64,000 nt of DNA, taken from positions 5,704,001-5,768,000 of the forward strand of contig OX442322.1 in assembly GCA_949358305.1 (NCBI GenBank), given 5' to 3'. Within the stretch, counting starts at the first letter, position 1; each line of letters begins with the position of its first letter. This document shows, in pieces, positions 19,310-30,900 of the stretch. Position numbers and translations under genes: made by a program. The notes under the pieces were generated by a model that ran no database searches, was not told the DNA's origin, and worked only from the letters and a program-made list of their open reading frames with translations. Source of the DNA: Strigamia acuminata. Its lineage: Eukaryota > Arthropoda > Chilopoda > Geophilomorpha > Linotaeniidae.

Positions 19310-22300
19310 ATGTTGGGCATAAACAATTATGAATCATGGCGTCGTGCGATGTGCATGCTTCTAAAGTCTGAAGGGCTTTGGAGGCATGTAACGGAGGAAA
19401 AAGAAGCCGAATATTTATTGACTCTAACCCCGAAAGAGACAGAAAAGTATATGATGAAAAAGGATAAGGCGTTGGGACACATATATTGTCACGTGAGCGA
19501 GGCAAAACGCTCGACATTGGACAATGCTAACACTCCGAAACAGGCATGGGACATCCTCACTAAGATTTTCGCTCCTAGTTCCCTGGCTCGTCAAGCAGCC
19601 ATGAGATGGCAATTTTTAGGCCTACATCTTCAACCGAATGAAGACATGGTCGATTTCGTCAGTCGCGTCGATCTCCACGTACGCCAACTCAGGGATATGA
19701 AGGAGGAAGTTTCGGACAAGCATCACGCTTACCAATACCTGAATCGACTGCCTCCGGAATATGCTCAGGCCACATTTGCCATCTATAACTGGCCTGAAGC
19801 TAACTTTACGCCGACTAAAGTGTCCGAACAGTTGATTTCCGAATACCTTCGCCTTAAATCAGTGGGTTTACACAATGTTTCATCATCGGCTCACACGTCT
19901 GCCCAGAGTCAACAGCAATCTCGTCAAGGCTCACGTCCACGTCGTCCATTATCGCAAGTCAAATGCTTCAACTGTCAAGCGATGGGCCACTACGCTAACA
20001 AGTGCCCATATCCTAAACGTGATAATCGAAATCAGTCGCCGACAGCTTCCTTTCAACGTTCTCGCAGCAAAAGCAAGAAGCGTGGCAAGAACTCGGCATC
20101 CAACCCCGAGGACAATCGCCCGAGAGGAAGTTCTCACCCAGTCCGCAAAGCTGTATTTTTCGCCAGTGCACCGCAAATGGTTGAACGCCCAGTTGCTCAT
20201 CTAATGCAGTCCAACGAATGGATACTCGACTGTGGTGCAACGGATCATGTTTCCCACGTGCGATCGTGGTTTTCCGAATTCACAAACATTGTCCCATTTG
20301 ATATAGAACTTGGACAGGGAAAATCACAAGTGACCGGCAAAGGAACTATTCCATTACAAACACGCATGGACGGTGTTCATTGTGACGTGACGTTGACTAA
20401 TGTACTCTATGCGCCCAATTTTGAGGCTAACCTCATTTCCGTATCGAGAATTGATAAGACTCAACACCACATCCATGTCTTCAATGGAGAAATACATGTC
20501 TATCAAACGAATATTACGGATGCTATTTTGAGAGCGAAAGAAAAAGGAGGACTCTATTATGTGGATGGGTTGTGCACTAATCCGACAGTTGCTACTATGA
20601 CTGCACCAATTATTCAACAGTCACCCGTACAGACATTTGTCACGACGGAAGAGGACTTCGTGCACATTCCGAAGCCAAAGAAGCAGAAGTCAAAGCAACA
20701 ATACATCTCGGATTTCAGGATTCAAATGCCGCCACTACCTGTGACAGAGGCCCCGACGTCAATCTCGGTTGCCACCAATCCTGTCCCACAATCCCTGCCT
20801 GTCCTCAACAACTCTCCAACCCCATCCTATGCTGATGTCATCCAATGCATCCCAAGCAGTCCTTTGCCTATTACACCTTCTCCTGTTGTCCAATCTGCTA
20901 GCAACTCTTCTCAATCACAAAAGAAGATTATTGCTAATCCTGCCCAATTACCAAAGAAAGTCTATGCCAATCCCGCTTCTGCCAAGGATGCAACCGGTTT
21001 ATGGCATAGTCGCCTTGGACATCTCCATACCAACGCGATGCGGTTATTAGCCAATAATGACCATGTTTACGGACTTGAACCGGCGGAAGTGTCGCAGGAA
21101 TTAGCGTGCAATGACTGCCGTATTGCGAAGTCCACTAGGGCTTCTCATAAGCCGGATCCTCATCCTTCCACCAGCAAGCCTCTTGACCTCTTACACATGG
21201 ATGTCTGGGGGCCATATCCGGTTCCTTCATTTGGTGGTCGTTATTGACGATGCAACGAGATATACCTGGATCACCCCCTTAGCACAAAAATCCCAAGTCT
21301 TCTCGTGCTTCAAAGAAATCGTCGCCAGAGTTGAGCGTGTCGCCAACACACGTGTCAAGGCCATACGCACTGACAGGGGCGGCGAGTTCATGTCAAATGA
21401 ATTCCAACAATATTTGAAGGACAAAGGGATCCAGGGTCAGCGAACAAATCCTTCGAGCCCCCAAATGAACGGCATAGCTAAGAGAATCAACCGGACAATG
21501 GCTGACCACATTAGAGCTGTACAAGAAGAAACAAAACTTCCAGCCGCCTTATGGGCAGAGATCGCTGTCAACTTCGCATACATCAAAAATCGAAGTCCAC
21601 ATTCCCGTCTGAATAATCAGGTGCCATATATTCTTTGGCGACAGCGTGCTCTTTCCTTGCGTCATCTGAGAAAAATTGGAAAAACCCAGACGATGATGAT
21701 GATGATGATGATGAGGATGGAGATGGAAATGTTTCTAGATCAATTTCTATCCCACTAGTACATCTTTCACCACTTAATACGCCTGAACGTCAATTAATTG
21801 AAGCATGTGCTTTAGCATTACCAGGTTCTGCAACATTGGGACATTCAGCAACGTACCCAATCTTTTTTCAAGAAGAACAGGACACTGATGAGGATATTGA
21901 TCAACTCGATGATGATGCTATTCAATCGTTCGCAGCCGAATCACAACAATTTGACTCCCCAAATATTTCTTCTGTTCCTGCCAGTTCTCCTGAAATTTCA
22001 CCACCTGTCTCACCGAACCGCTTCATTACATTACGTCGGAGACAAGGTGGAAACATTCTTCAACACACCACGCCCATATTTGATCAAGGAGCAATGTCAC
22101 CATTGCCAACTGGTTCGACGTCGGTTCCAGCTCAAGGGAACAGAACCTCTTTCATGTGGCGTTATGTGGGTGGAGATACAGTCTTTAGTAGATGGGTTCA
22201 CGAAGAACACTTAAGGAAAGATCAACGACCAGGATCGATTGACGCGGATGTCTATTATTTTCCGCAACCTGGCCTGCGACTTCGATCCCGTAACGAAATT

Positions 22301-22673
22301 CAGGCATACTGTACCGTGAACGATCTCCCTTACGATGCTGAATTATTCTTCTTTGGCGTTATGGAACATTCATTATCGTTGATTCCTCCGGCCCGTCATG
22401 CAGCTCATCTTTGCCGCACGGAGCCATCATCCTATTCTGATATATCGACATTTCCAGATGCCCCAAAATGGTGTGTAGCCGTTAATGAAGAATTGGACAT
22501 TTTCAAAGAAAGGCAGATTTATCAAGAAGTTCCGAGGCCGCCAAACACTACAGTCTTAGGCTGTAAATGGATCTTCAAACTGAAAACAGATCTAAGTGGC
22601 GAAATAACTCGTTATCGTGCACGACTCGTCGCACAGGGCTTTCGCCAGACCATCGGGGTTGACTACGACGAGG
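19310..22673 (+). pseudogene. gag-pol: Copia B gag-pol, 5' part, with deletions
   Basis: The frame from 19310 gives Copia gag (NNYESWRRAMCMLL, AWDILTKIF), zinc knuckle CFNCQAMGHYANKC, protease (ILDCGATDHV; Cys replaces the usual Thr before Gly-Ala, in DCGA), linker, and integrase head (LWHSRLGHLHTNA, CNDC). A deletion of about 17 bases at 21240 shifts the frame; the DDE core continues (DDATRYTW, IRTDRGGEF, NGIAKRINR, with Lys where Glu is expected). A second deletion of about 300 bases at 21680 removes integrase C-terminal sequence and leads into an Asp-rich GAT repeat. Reverse transcriptase begins and is cut by Gypsy 1 at 22677. The gag start codon is uncertain. Confidence 0.85.
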
Positions 22674-22677
22674 TCTT

Positions 22678-24422
22678 TGTGATGATTACAAATCGATAGT
22701 TATCAATGTTCACCATAGATGGCGCTGTTTAACCAACGCGCGTATTTCAAACTCGGTTAAAACTAAAAAGTGTGATAAATAATTATTTAGACACGGTGAA
22801 TAAAATATAACTATTTTATTCGATATAAATTAAGTATTAATTACTTAATGATGTTGATTCTATCGAATCAATATCCACACTACTTACCTGTCAAAGGGAA
22901 CCAATCGGACCCTTCTGGACCCCAACTGGGCCCATCTGGACATAGTCATATATTAGGTCCGGACTAGTGACCCACGAATCCGTCGATTCGTACGCTGATT
23001 GGCTGTCGCCAATCTAGTAGTTCTACAGAACTATATAAGCTCCAGTTTCTCACTTTTTTGTCCCTGGCTTGATAACTGAACTTGTATATTGTCTGTAGTT
23101 GAATTGTTATCGTTTGATTTCATTATTCTCTATCGACACATCAGGCCACCTCAGCTCTCCACAGATAGTATTCATTACTATCTGTTATTGTTGTTGTAAG
23201 GCCTTTTCGGGAAGGCCAACTCCGGTAATAGACATGCATTCGCATGAAATGGCCCCGTAACGTTAGCCAGCTGTTCTACGGGACAGTAGGACTTCGTACG
23301 GTGGCTTAATATAACGGTCGTATACAGTACGACCTTGCTAAATGAAAATAGGTCCCTCAGCTAACTGGCCACAGTCCGCTGCAGGATGGTTGTTGTAAAC
23401 AACCCACGCAGGTTCCCGTCTTTCTATGATTGGTCCTTCCGCTCGTTAAAAGTCGGTAAAGGCCTAATGCACAGGTAACACGCCGGGTTGGTAGCCCGTG
23501 AGTAATATCTTCAGATGTTGCGATAAATAACTACCTGGATAATGGTAATCCAACGGCAGTGGCCAAATAATATTTTACCCGGTGCTCGATCTGCTGATCC
23601 CGTCATCGTAAGGCATGCTGGCGGATGGAGGAGTCAAATCCTCCCGCGATGGTTCTCTCGACCGTCGTGACGGTCCCCGCCCCATCGTACCCTCCGGGTT
23701 AGTAACCCGTGAACGATATATAAAATATGTCGTGTTAAACAAATTACTTGGGCATTGGTAATCCTGTATTGGCAACATCTTTTTATACCGGTAAGTCCAT
23801 AGAAATGTTTACCTGGTGGTTGGTACCACCGATAGCGAGTTAAAGCACACAATTAAATACTCGGCGCCTGATCACGAGATCTTGTCGTCGTAAGGCATGC
23901 TGGCGGATGGAGTCTCAACAACTCCCGCGACGTTCTCTCAATTGTCGTGACGGTCCCCGCCCAATTAATATTTATACAACAATTCATTTGTTGTATTCCA
24001 CTAATTACTTTACTTTTATTCATTTGGAACATGGAATATTCTGCTGAATATTCCTACTTATGCGAAGGACTCTTCGCATTATTAGATACTCGATGCTGCG
24101 GACCAAATACGTCTCCGTAGCGATATTTGTGACGATGCCGCAAGTCAGCCGTATTCCTCTGGCTTCGCCCGGATCCTCAACCAGTTGATGCCGCCCGTTT
24201 ACACGCGTCAAGAACCCATCTTTTGTCGTTAATATTTAGTAATAAATATGTTATGTCACACTAAAACTGTAAGTTGTTTCTATTCGATCACGAGCCATGT
24301 TTGTAAAGACTTCCGTAGCTTATCTCGGTTAGGTTGTTGCTAAAACTTAGCAACGTCTTGTATAAACCGAATTATCTATCTCAAAAGGACTAATAAATTA
24401 GCCCAAAAGTAGAATCGTCACA
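22678..24422 (+). repeat. Gypsy 1 5' LTR, 1745 bp, packed with perfect stem-loops
   Basis: The LTR begins TGTGATGATTAC and ends AATCGTCACA. A TATA-like CTATATAAG lies at 23031-23039, so over 1.3 kb of R/U5 leader follows. Perfect short inverted repeats with loops of 2-5 bases occur at 22799, 22829, 22854, 22997, 23018, 23161, 23200, 23316, 23388, 23660, 23695, 23815, 23974, 24033, 24060, 24232 and 24336. Two related blocks share GTAAGGCATGCTGGCGGATGG (23610 and 23890). Open frames inside it on the minus strand look like chance. Confidence 0.92.
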
Positions 24423-25749
24423 AGTGGAGGTTCTACCGAGATAGGCTGCCTAAATTTAAAATAAATTTTGAAGTTTTTCGTGTGTTTGTGAGAATTCGGA
24501 AATGTGCTTGCAGTGATAAAATTTCGAATGAAATTTTTGTGTGATAGAACCCATGTTTGTTTAATGTTTTTCTTCTTTTTATAGGAATCTCGTTAGAACC
24601 GTCACAAGTGGAGGTTCTACCGAGATAAGGCTGCAAAAATTCAAATGAATTTTGAAGTTTTCGTGTGTTTATGAGAATTCGGAAATATACTTGCAGTGTT
24701 AAAATTTCAAATGAAATTTTTTGTGTGTAAAATAAATTTCGAGCGAAATTTGTATTTGTGTTTAATATTTTTTATTCTGTTTTAGGACTTCTCGCAAGGA
24801 AATAAGTGTAATTCATTTTATTCCGGTTTTCCGTCGTGGAAATTATGTGTTTTAACAAAACTAATAATTTCTACCGCGTGGTCAGGCCTAAAGGCCCAAC
24901 CCCGAAAATGAGAATCTTGCCCGAACTTGTTGAAATTGGTTCCGCCCGGGTAACGTCATTTTGTCGTCGACAATCTGACAAAACCACGCGGTCGGGCCTA
25001 ATTTTGAAAAGTTGATTTTTGATGGAATTCTTAAAGAACTCTATCAATTTAACAGTTGTTTTAATTTTTTAGAATACTCTTTTAAAATATATTTTGCTTG
25101 AGACTTCAAGTTAAACCTAAATTTATTTGCCTAAATAAATTAGAAAGAAAATTGACGTTTTTCAAAGGAATTAAAATTTATATTTTATTTCAAAGTGGGT
25201 TTACCTTATTTTACAGACTTGATCTACATTAAATTGTCGGTTAAAAATCGTGATCTCAAGCCATTGAAATCGAAATTTACGAATGGAATACCACTCGAAT
25301 TTTAGCGAAGAAGAATTCTCGCTGTTGTGTTGCCTAGCAACCCGTGTTGTGCAAAGAAGCCGTCGATTCAAACGAATCGGCGCGTCTTTTGAAATTACGA
25401 GTTTTAAAACTTTAAAAAATTCCATAAAGGTGATCATTCATTTATTAATAAATGCGGTGATATTTTAAAATATTTTAAGAAGTATCCATTTTGTTTGGTG
25501 ACTACGTCATAACACTGGAATCTGTCAAGATTACGGTTCCACGAACTTAATGATTTCCACCAATCTCGGACGAGATTAGACTCTCGCGAGACTAGCGTTG
25601 ATACTTGACCAATCAGAGAGGTGTATCGAAGTACCCTTACTTCCCTTCGAACTAGTGTGACCACTGCTTCGTTTGCGATCCTCCTGAACGTTTGCAACTT
25701 CATCGTTATCTCTCAGACTTAGGAAATTTTCTTAGTTTTAAGTTTAGTT
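24423..25749 (+). other. Gypsy 1 leader with duplicated primer-site block
   Basis: Non-coding, 1.33 kb. A block of about 125 bp starting at the LTR end (24415-24543) recurs at 24602-24728, including the presumed primer site GTGGAGGTTCTACCGAG. I cannot assign the tRNA. Each block has two hairpins whose stems differ between copies yet still pair (24452-24468 versus 24636-24653). A stem-loop at 25364-25379 with flanking TAGCAACC and AGAAGCCG resembles one at 35316-35332 near the 3' LTR. Confidence 0.7.
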
Positions 25750-27966
25750 ATGACTAATAACCAGCATCACATGAACACCCGTGGTAAGGAAAGAACTTGT
25801 TTGACCGGTGGAATGAATCTATCCGGGTTTATACCTGCTCCTAATGGAACTGAAGAAGTGGAAAACCACGCGGTCCATAATGGCGTTTCAAATGAAACAG
25901 CCGGACCATCTGGAGAAAATAGGGCTCCACGTGAACCTACTCCGCCTGGAGAAGAGGAATGCATTCCTGAAGGTTCTCATTTAGGCCGAGGCGGTCTATT
26001 ATTTTGTCAGGATCACGGTTTGAACCCAAACCAATTTAGATCTTTGACCGAAGTGTTAGATTTTGTACACGCGCCTCGTGCTACGTCGGAGCAATCCCAT
26101 TCCCCAGCCAGCCAAAGATTAAATAATTTTAGTCCCACTCCTTCGACGCCTATTTCTAGATATAGAAATAAAAATGCACAACCTCCTCGTCAAGATCAGT
26201 CGAATTTGACACCAGGAGATTTTTATCGTGCTTTCCAGCAACGATTACGAGCGAATAACTTCGCTCGCAACCAACAAAGAGGATTTACAAATCCAGAGAA
26301 CTTTGAGAATACGTTCAACAGAGCGAATTTGGGTCCGCCTAATATGGCCAACCCTAATCCAAGTTTTCCAAACGAATCAAATAGTTGTCCGAATCTCGCT
26401 GGAAATTTGAACCCAAATACAGGTGCGACAAGAGGTCCAAACCGCCGTTTTGACCCAAATTCTAGATTTACAAACGATTCTAGTCCAGCACCTAATATGC
26501 AAAGGGGTCACCCAGTTCCTCCGAACTCGAATAACCCGAATAATCCTTCTACTGGAACTCCAGGAAATTCAAATAACTATTTGAATCGGGGTACGCCAGG
26601 TAATTCGAACAATCGTCCGAATTTTGGTAATCAAGAAAGTTCGAACAATCGCCCGAATTTTAACAATCGAGATAATTCTAATTATGGGAACCAAGGTAAT
26701 TCGAATAACCATTCGAATTTTGGTAACCACAGTAGACCGAATCAAGGAGGGTCGAATAATTTCAACCCTAACAGTGGTGGCTCAAGTCAAAATAACTCGA
26801 GTCAACCAAACAATGGCGGATCGTCAAATGACAATTCGCGGCCCCCCAGTAGCTTTGGAATGACGGCTGATGACCTCGCGTCAATTGCCACAACCATGCA
26901 CAAGTTGATGCAGGCAGGAAAAAGTTCCGCCTCTGTCCCTCAAACTAACTGTTTGAAACCGCCAGATATCCCTGTTTTCTCCGGAAAAGCAGAAGAAAGC
27001 GAACGCTTTCTCAATATTGTAAAAAATGTCGCTTTTCTGCGAAACATGTCACTCGATGACATGCTTGTTAAAGGCGTGGCCGGTTACTTAACTGAGCAAG
27101 CGCATGGTTGGTTTCATGAAAGGAGAGAAGATTTCATATCTTGGGAAGTATTTGAACAGGCGTTCAAAGAACGGTTTGTAGCCACTCGACAAGAGCGGAC
27201 GAACCAACTAACTAAGTTGAAACAACTGGAAACGGAAAGTCTTTACGACTTTATGCACAAATATTACCAGTTATGGATATTACAAGACAGTCTTGATGCA
27301 AAAGGAGCTGGTTGTCTTTTTATCGGGAGTGTAACTCCTGCTAACGATTTGCTTTTGCATACGCAAGGCATAGCGGATCTGCCTCTGACAGAGATTTATG
27401 CCGTTATAACTAAAAATAAAGGCTTGTACAGTCGTACAGCTAATGGAGCAAGGGAAAATATTTCCAATCCAGTCGTTTTCCCACCTCGAAAATCGGACAC
27501 ACGTCCTCAGTCGAAGGCAAATGCTAAATCTTTAACTTTGGATTCACAAGAACAACTTAATATTTGTGATGAAGAGTTACCTGAGGAATGCGAGGCCGTT
27601 TATCTAATAAATGGAGTAGTGGATCAGACCAGACGTGGTCAATTAGTTTGTTACCACTGTAAGAAACCAGGACACATGCGTCGAGAATGTCCGGACTTAA
27701 AACCACGTGCAAATTTCAACTCTGAAGAGTTGCAAAAACGAAGTACGCCGGATTCCCCGACTGTGGATCCTACTTCTAAACGTCCTAATAACAGATGGAT
27801 AACTCAAGAAGTGTTGGATGCAACACTAGATGCTAAACTTGATGCGAAATTAAATACTTTTGAAAATAAGTTACAAACTTCGCTGACCAACTCGTTGGCA
27901 GAAATGGTCAAAACTTTGATCAAGCCCGAATCGACAGATTCAAGTGCGACTAGTTCAAAAAACTAG
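25750..27966 (+). CDS. gag: Gypsy 1 gag
   Basis: The 738-aa product starts at an ATG. The N-terminal 380 residues are disordered, with a prion-like Asn-rich region (about 200-370, repeated NSNN, RPNFGN). The capsid part follows (VFSGKAEESERFLNIV, about 415; WFHERREDFISWEVFEQAFKERF, about 455-478), then a zinc knuckle CYHCKKPGHMRREC at about 635-648. Gag binds and packages the element RNA. The frame ends AAA-AAC-TAG, where the slippery site for pol lies. Confidence 0.92.
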   Translation: MTNNQHHMNTRGKERTCLTGGMNLSGFIPAPNGTEEVENHAVHNGVSNETAGPSGENRAPREPTPPGEEECIPEGSHLGRGGLLFCQDHGLNPNQFRSLTEVLDFVHAPRATSEQSHSPASQRLNNFSPTPSTPISRYRNKNAQPPRQDQSNLTPGDFYRAFQQRLRANNFARNQQRGFTNPENFENTFNRANLGPPNMANPNPSFPNESNSCPNLAGNLNPNTGATRGPNRRFDPNSRFTNDSSPAPNMQRGHPVPPNSNNPNNPSTGTPGNSNNYLNRGTPGNSNNRPNFGNQESSNNRPNFNNRDNSNYGNQGNSNNHSNFGNHSRPNQGGSNNFNPNSGGSSQNNSSQPNNGGSSNDNSRPPSSFGMTADDLASIATTMHKLMQAGKSSASVPQTNCLKPPDIPVFSGKAEESERFLNIVKNVAFLRNMSLDDMLVKGVAGYLTEQAHGWFHERREDFISWEVFEQAFKERFVATRQERTNQLTKLKQLETESLYDFMHKYYQLWILQDSLDAKGAGCLFIGSVTPANDLLLHTQGIADLPLTEIYAVITKNKGLYSRTANGARENISNPVVFPPRKSDTRPQSKANAKSLTLDSQEQLNICDEELPEECEAVYLINGVVDQTRRGQLVCYHCKKPGHMRRECPDLKPRANFNSEELQKRSTPDSPTVDPTSKRPNNRWITQEVLDATLDAKLDAKLNTFENKLQTSLTNSLAEMVKTLIKPESTDSSATSSKN

Positions 27967-27997
27967 ATCCGGGGGACGAAGGTTTATTCCATCCCCC
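27957..27997 (+). promoter_or_regulatory. -1 ribosomal frameshift signal (slippery heptamer plus stem-loop)
   Basis: A_AAA_AAC (27957-27963) in the gag frame is followed at once by the gag stop TAG. Seven bases further GGGGGA (27971-27976) can pair with TCCCCC (27992-27997). A canonical heptamer, a 5-9 base spacer and a stem are the textbook parts of a -1 signal, and pol is in the -1 frame. Confidence 0.82.
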
Positions 27998-30900
27998 AGA
28001 AGTGGCCAATGCTACGTCGGAATCTTTATTTATGGATGTAGACACAACTTGTCTTGAAGAAGCCACTAGTCATAGTGGCGGAGTAGAGGAAAATATACAA
28101 GAAATGACGGAGCAATTAAAAAATCTGACATTGTTTCCTCACAAGTGCTACACGAAGAAATTCTGTAGACTTCGCCGACTCAACAGAGTCATAGGCGGCA
28201 ATAATTTGCACAATATTACTTTAGGTAATAATAAAGATGATCCTCGAATGAAGATCACAATTGGTGGGCTCACCTACAACGCGCTCATGGATACAGGAGC
28301 ATCTCAATGTTACATCGGAGAACAACTCTTGTCTGAAACTCAGGCTTTGCCCGAATTCTTACAAGAGGCTCCCAGAAACATGATGGTGAACGCTGTAGGC
28401 GTAGCACACAAGCCTGTCGGACAAATAACTTTGTGCGTACAATGGGCTGATGAACTTACACCAATAAATTTCATCGTTTTGGCAAAACGAGTTTGTGGCT
28501 TGATACTTGGTCACAATTTCATGCGCAGACAGAAAATTAGTCCGCATCCACATTTACAAGAGTTCTCTTGTGCAGATAAACCCAATTGGTCCGCCCCGTA
28601 TGAGTCGGAAGAAGCCAATTTTGCCCTCGCCCCGTTAAATCGAATTACTTTCGATTATTTAGGACTGTCGTCCACTCTAAACTCAATTGAGTTAACAGAC
28701 ACTCCTGTGTTGACTTGGGATGAGAAATTAGTTGAGGAGAGCGACTGCACTCCAGAGCAAAGACTAGCACTTCGCGAAGTGGTTAACTCGATACCGAATG
28801 TATTTCGTGATCAAGTTGGGTGCACTAACGTGACCCAGCATCGTATTAAGTTCAAGGAAGGGCATTCATTGCCCAAAATGCAGTATAGAATGTATAACCC
28901 GGCCAAGAGAGCCATTATGACCAAACTAGCTGCGGAACTTGAACAGGATGGACTGATTGAAAAGGCCAAAGGGCCATTTATAAGTCATCCAGTCATCGTT
29001 GCGAAGCCTGACGGCTCGTATAGGATGTGTATTGACTACCGGTGGCTGAATGCCATCACCGAAGTCGAAGTAATACAAATGCCGAGTATTGACCTTTTGT
29101 TGCATAATACTGGTCCGGCAAAGTATTTTACGTCTATTGACCTTGTTAAAGGTTACTACCAAGTCGAAATGTGTAAGGAAGATCGTCCAAAAACGGCGTT
29201 TTATACGCCAAACGGCCCTTATCAATTTGTGCGAATGCCGTTCGGCCTTTGCAATGCGCCTTGTACCTTCCAGCGTCTGATGGAAGGCATTTTAGGCTCG
29301 GCTTTACAAGACTACGCGTTAGTTTATTTGGATGACGTAATTGTGTATTCAGATAATTGGGATGATCATCTCAAACATGTTCGAGATGTTTTGGAAAGGC
29401 TTAACCAAGCCAACATGACAATAAATAAAGCGAAATCTCGTTTTGGGCGCACAGAATTAAAATTCTTGGGCCACTGGATTAAACCCGAAGGTCTCTTCGG
29501 TGATCCCGATAAAATATCGGCGATCATGAAATTTCCCACCCCCACGTGTGCTAAAGACATTCAGCGCTTTCACGGCATGACTAACTTCTTCAGGAAGTTT
29601 GTTCCAAATCACGGAACTATTGCCGCACCATACACACGTATGATGAATGAGAAAACTCCATTTGAATGGGGAGATGAGCAGACAGAAGCTTTTAATAAAA
29701 TTAAAGAGCTACTTTGTGGCGACAATTGTCTACACAAACCAGATATGACTCTGCCATTTGTTGTCATGACTGACGCGTCACATGAAGGCTTAGGAGCTGT
29801 CCTTTGCCAAGACGTCGATATATTCGATGAAAAGAAGCAGAAAAACATTTCTGTACCCAGACCTGTAGCTTATGCAAGCAGAGTTTTACGTGGAGCGGAG
29901 AAGCGTTATACAACGCCAGAACTCGAATGTCTCGCAGTCGTGTGGGCTATTGATCGATTTAAACCATATCTCGAATATGGTACATTCACTTTAGAGTCAG
30001 ATGCAGAAGCACTGAAATGGTTGATGCGAACGCCTGAACCATCTGGGAAATTTGGCCGTTGGGCCTTAAGAATCCAATGTGGAAATTTTAAAATTGTTTT
30101 TCGAAAAGGTGCTGCTAACCAAGTTGCAGATGCACTTTCTAGAGCCCCACTAACGGAGGAAGACATTCCTCTTCGTGACCATGTGGAACCTGTTGAAATT
30201 AAACAATATTGGCCTGAGTGGGACGGAAATCCTTCTGTTTCATTAAATCGTGCCCCGGAGAAACGAGAATATTTGGCTAGTGTGCGTTCCTATTTTTCAG
30301 AAAATTCTAAAGAATGTTCTGAAGAAAAGGAGGGGAAGGAAGTACAAGAAACCTTGTACAGTGCGTTGACTGAAGTACTTAAAGAAGTCCCTCCTACAAG
30401 GAGAGAATTAATAGATGCTCAGTTACTTGATACTGAATGCAAACGCATTCGAGAATATTTATTGAATGACAAGGTTGTTGGGATACCACAATCTGAAATA
30501 AAAGAATGGAAAAACAAAGTCAAAAACTATTGTTTGGACAAAAAAGAAGTTGATGGTGATCAAATGATCATCTATTTTAACCCTTCGTTCGAAGAGGAAT
30601 TAAACGATTCGGGAAATGGCTTTAAAGCCGTTGTACCCAGTTCACTCGTAAAACGAGTACTCTTCGCTTGTCATGGCCACCCCCTAAGCGGTCACGCTGG
30701 GATGAGTAAGACGCTTGAGAAAACGCGTTTAATATATTTCTGGCCTGGTATGAGTAGAAGTGTCAGGAACTACGTCAAAAGCTGCACGCACTGTGCTCAG
30801 TACAAGCCTATTCAACAGAAAAGGCACGCAGCTCCTTACACACCACACAACATGACCAATCCTTGGGAATGTATTAACATGGACTTGATGGGCCCGAAAC

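Noticed and set aside
23580-23690. Self-cleaving ribozyme in the Gypsy 1 LTR
   Set aside because: Strong hairpins exist, but I could not find the hammerhead CUGAUGA/GAAA core or an HDV-like double pseudoknot.
23575-24211. Short minus-strand ORFs inside the Gypsy 1 LTR, repeated at 36376-37012
   Set aside because: They recur only because the LTR is duplicated; no family signature, and they overlap hairpin DNA.
24423-24445. Assigning a specific tRNA primer to Gypsy 1
   Set aside because: GTGGAGGTTCTACCGAG does not match a tRNA 3' end I can name with confidence.
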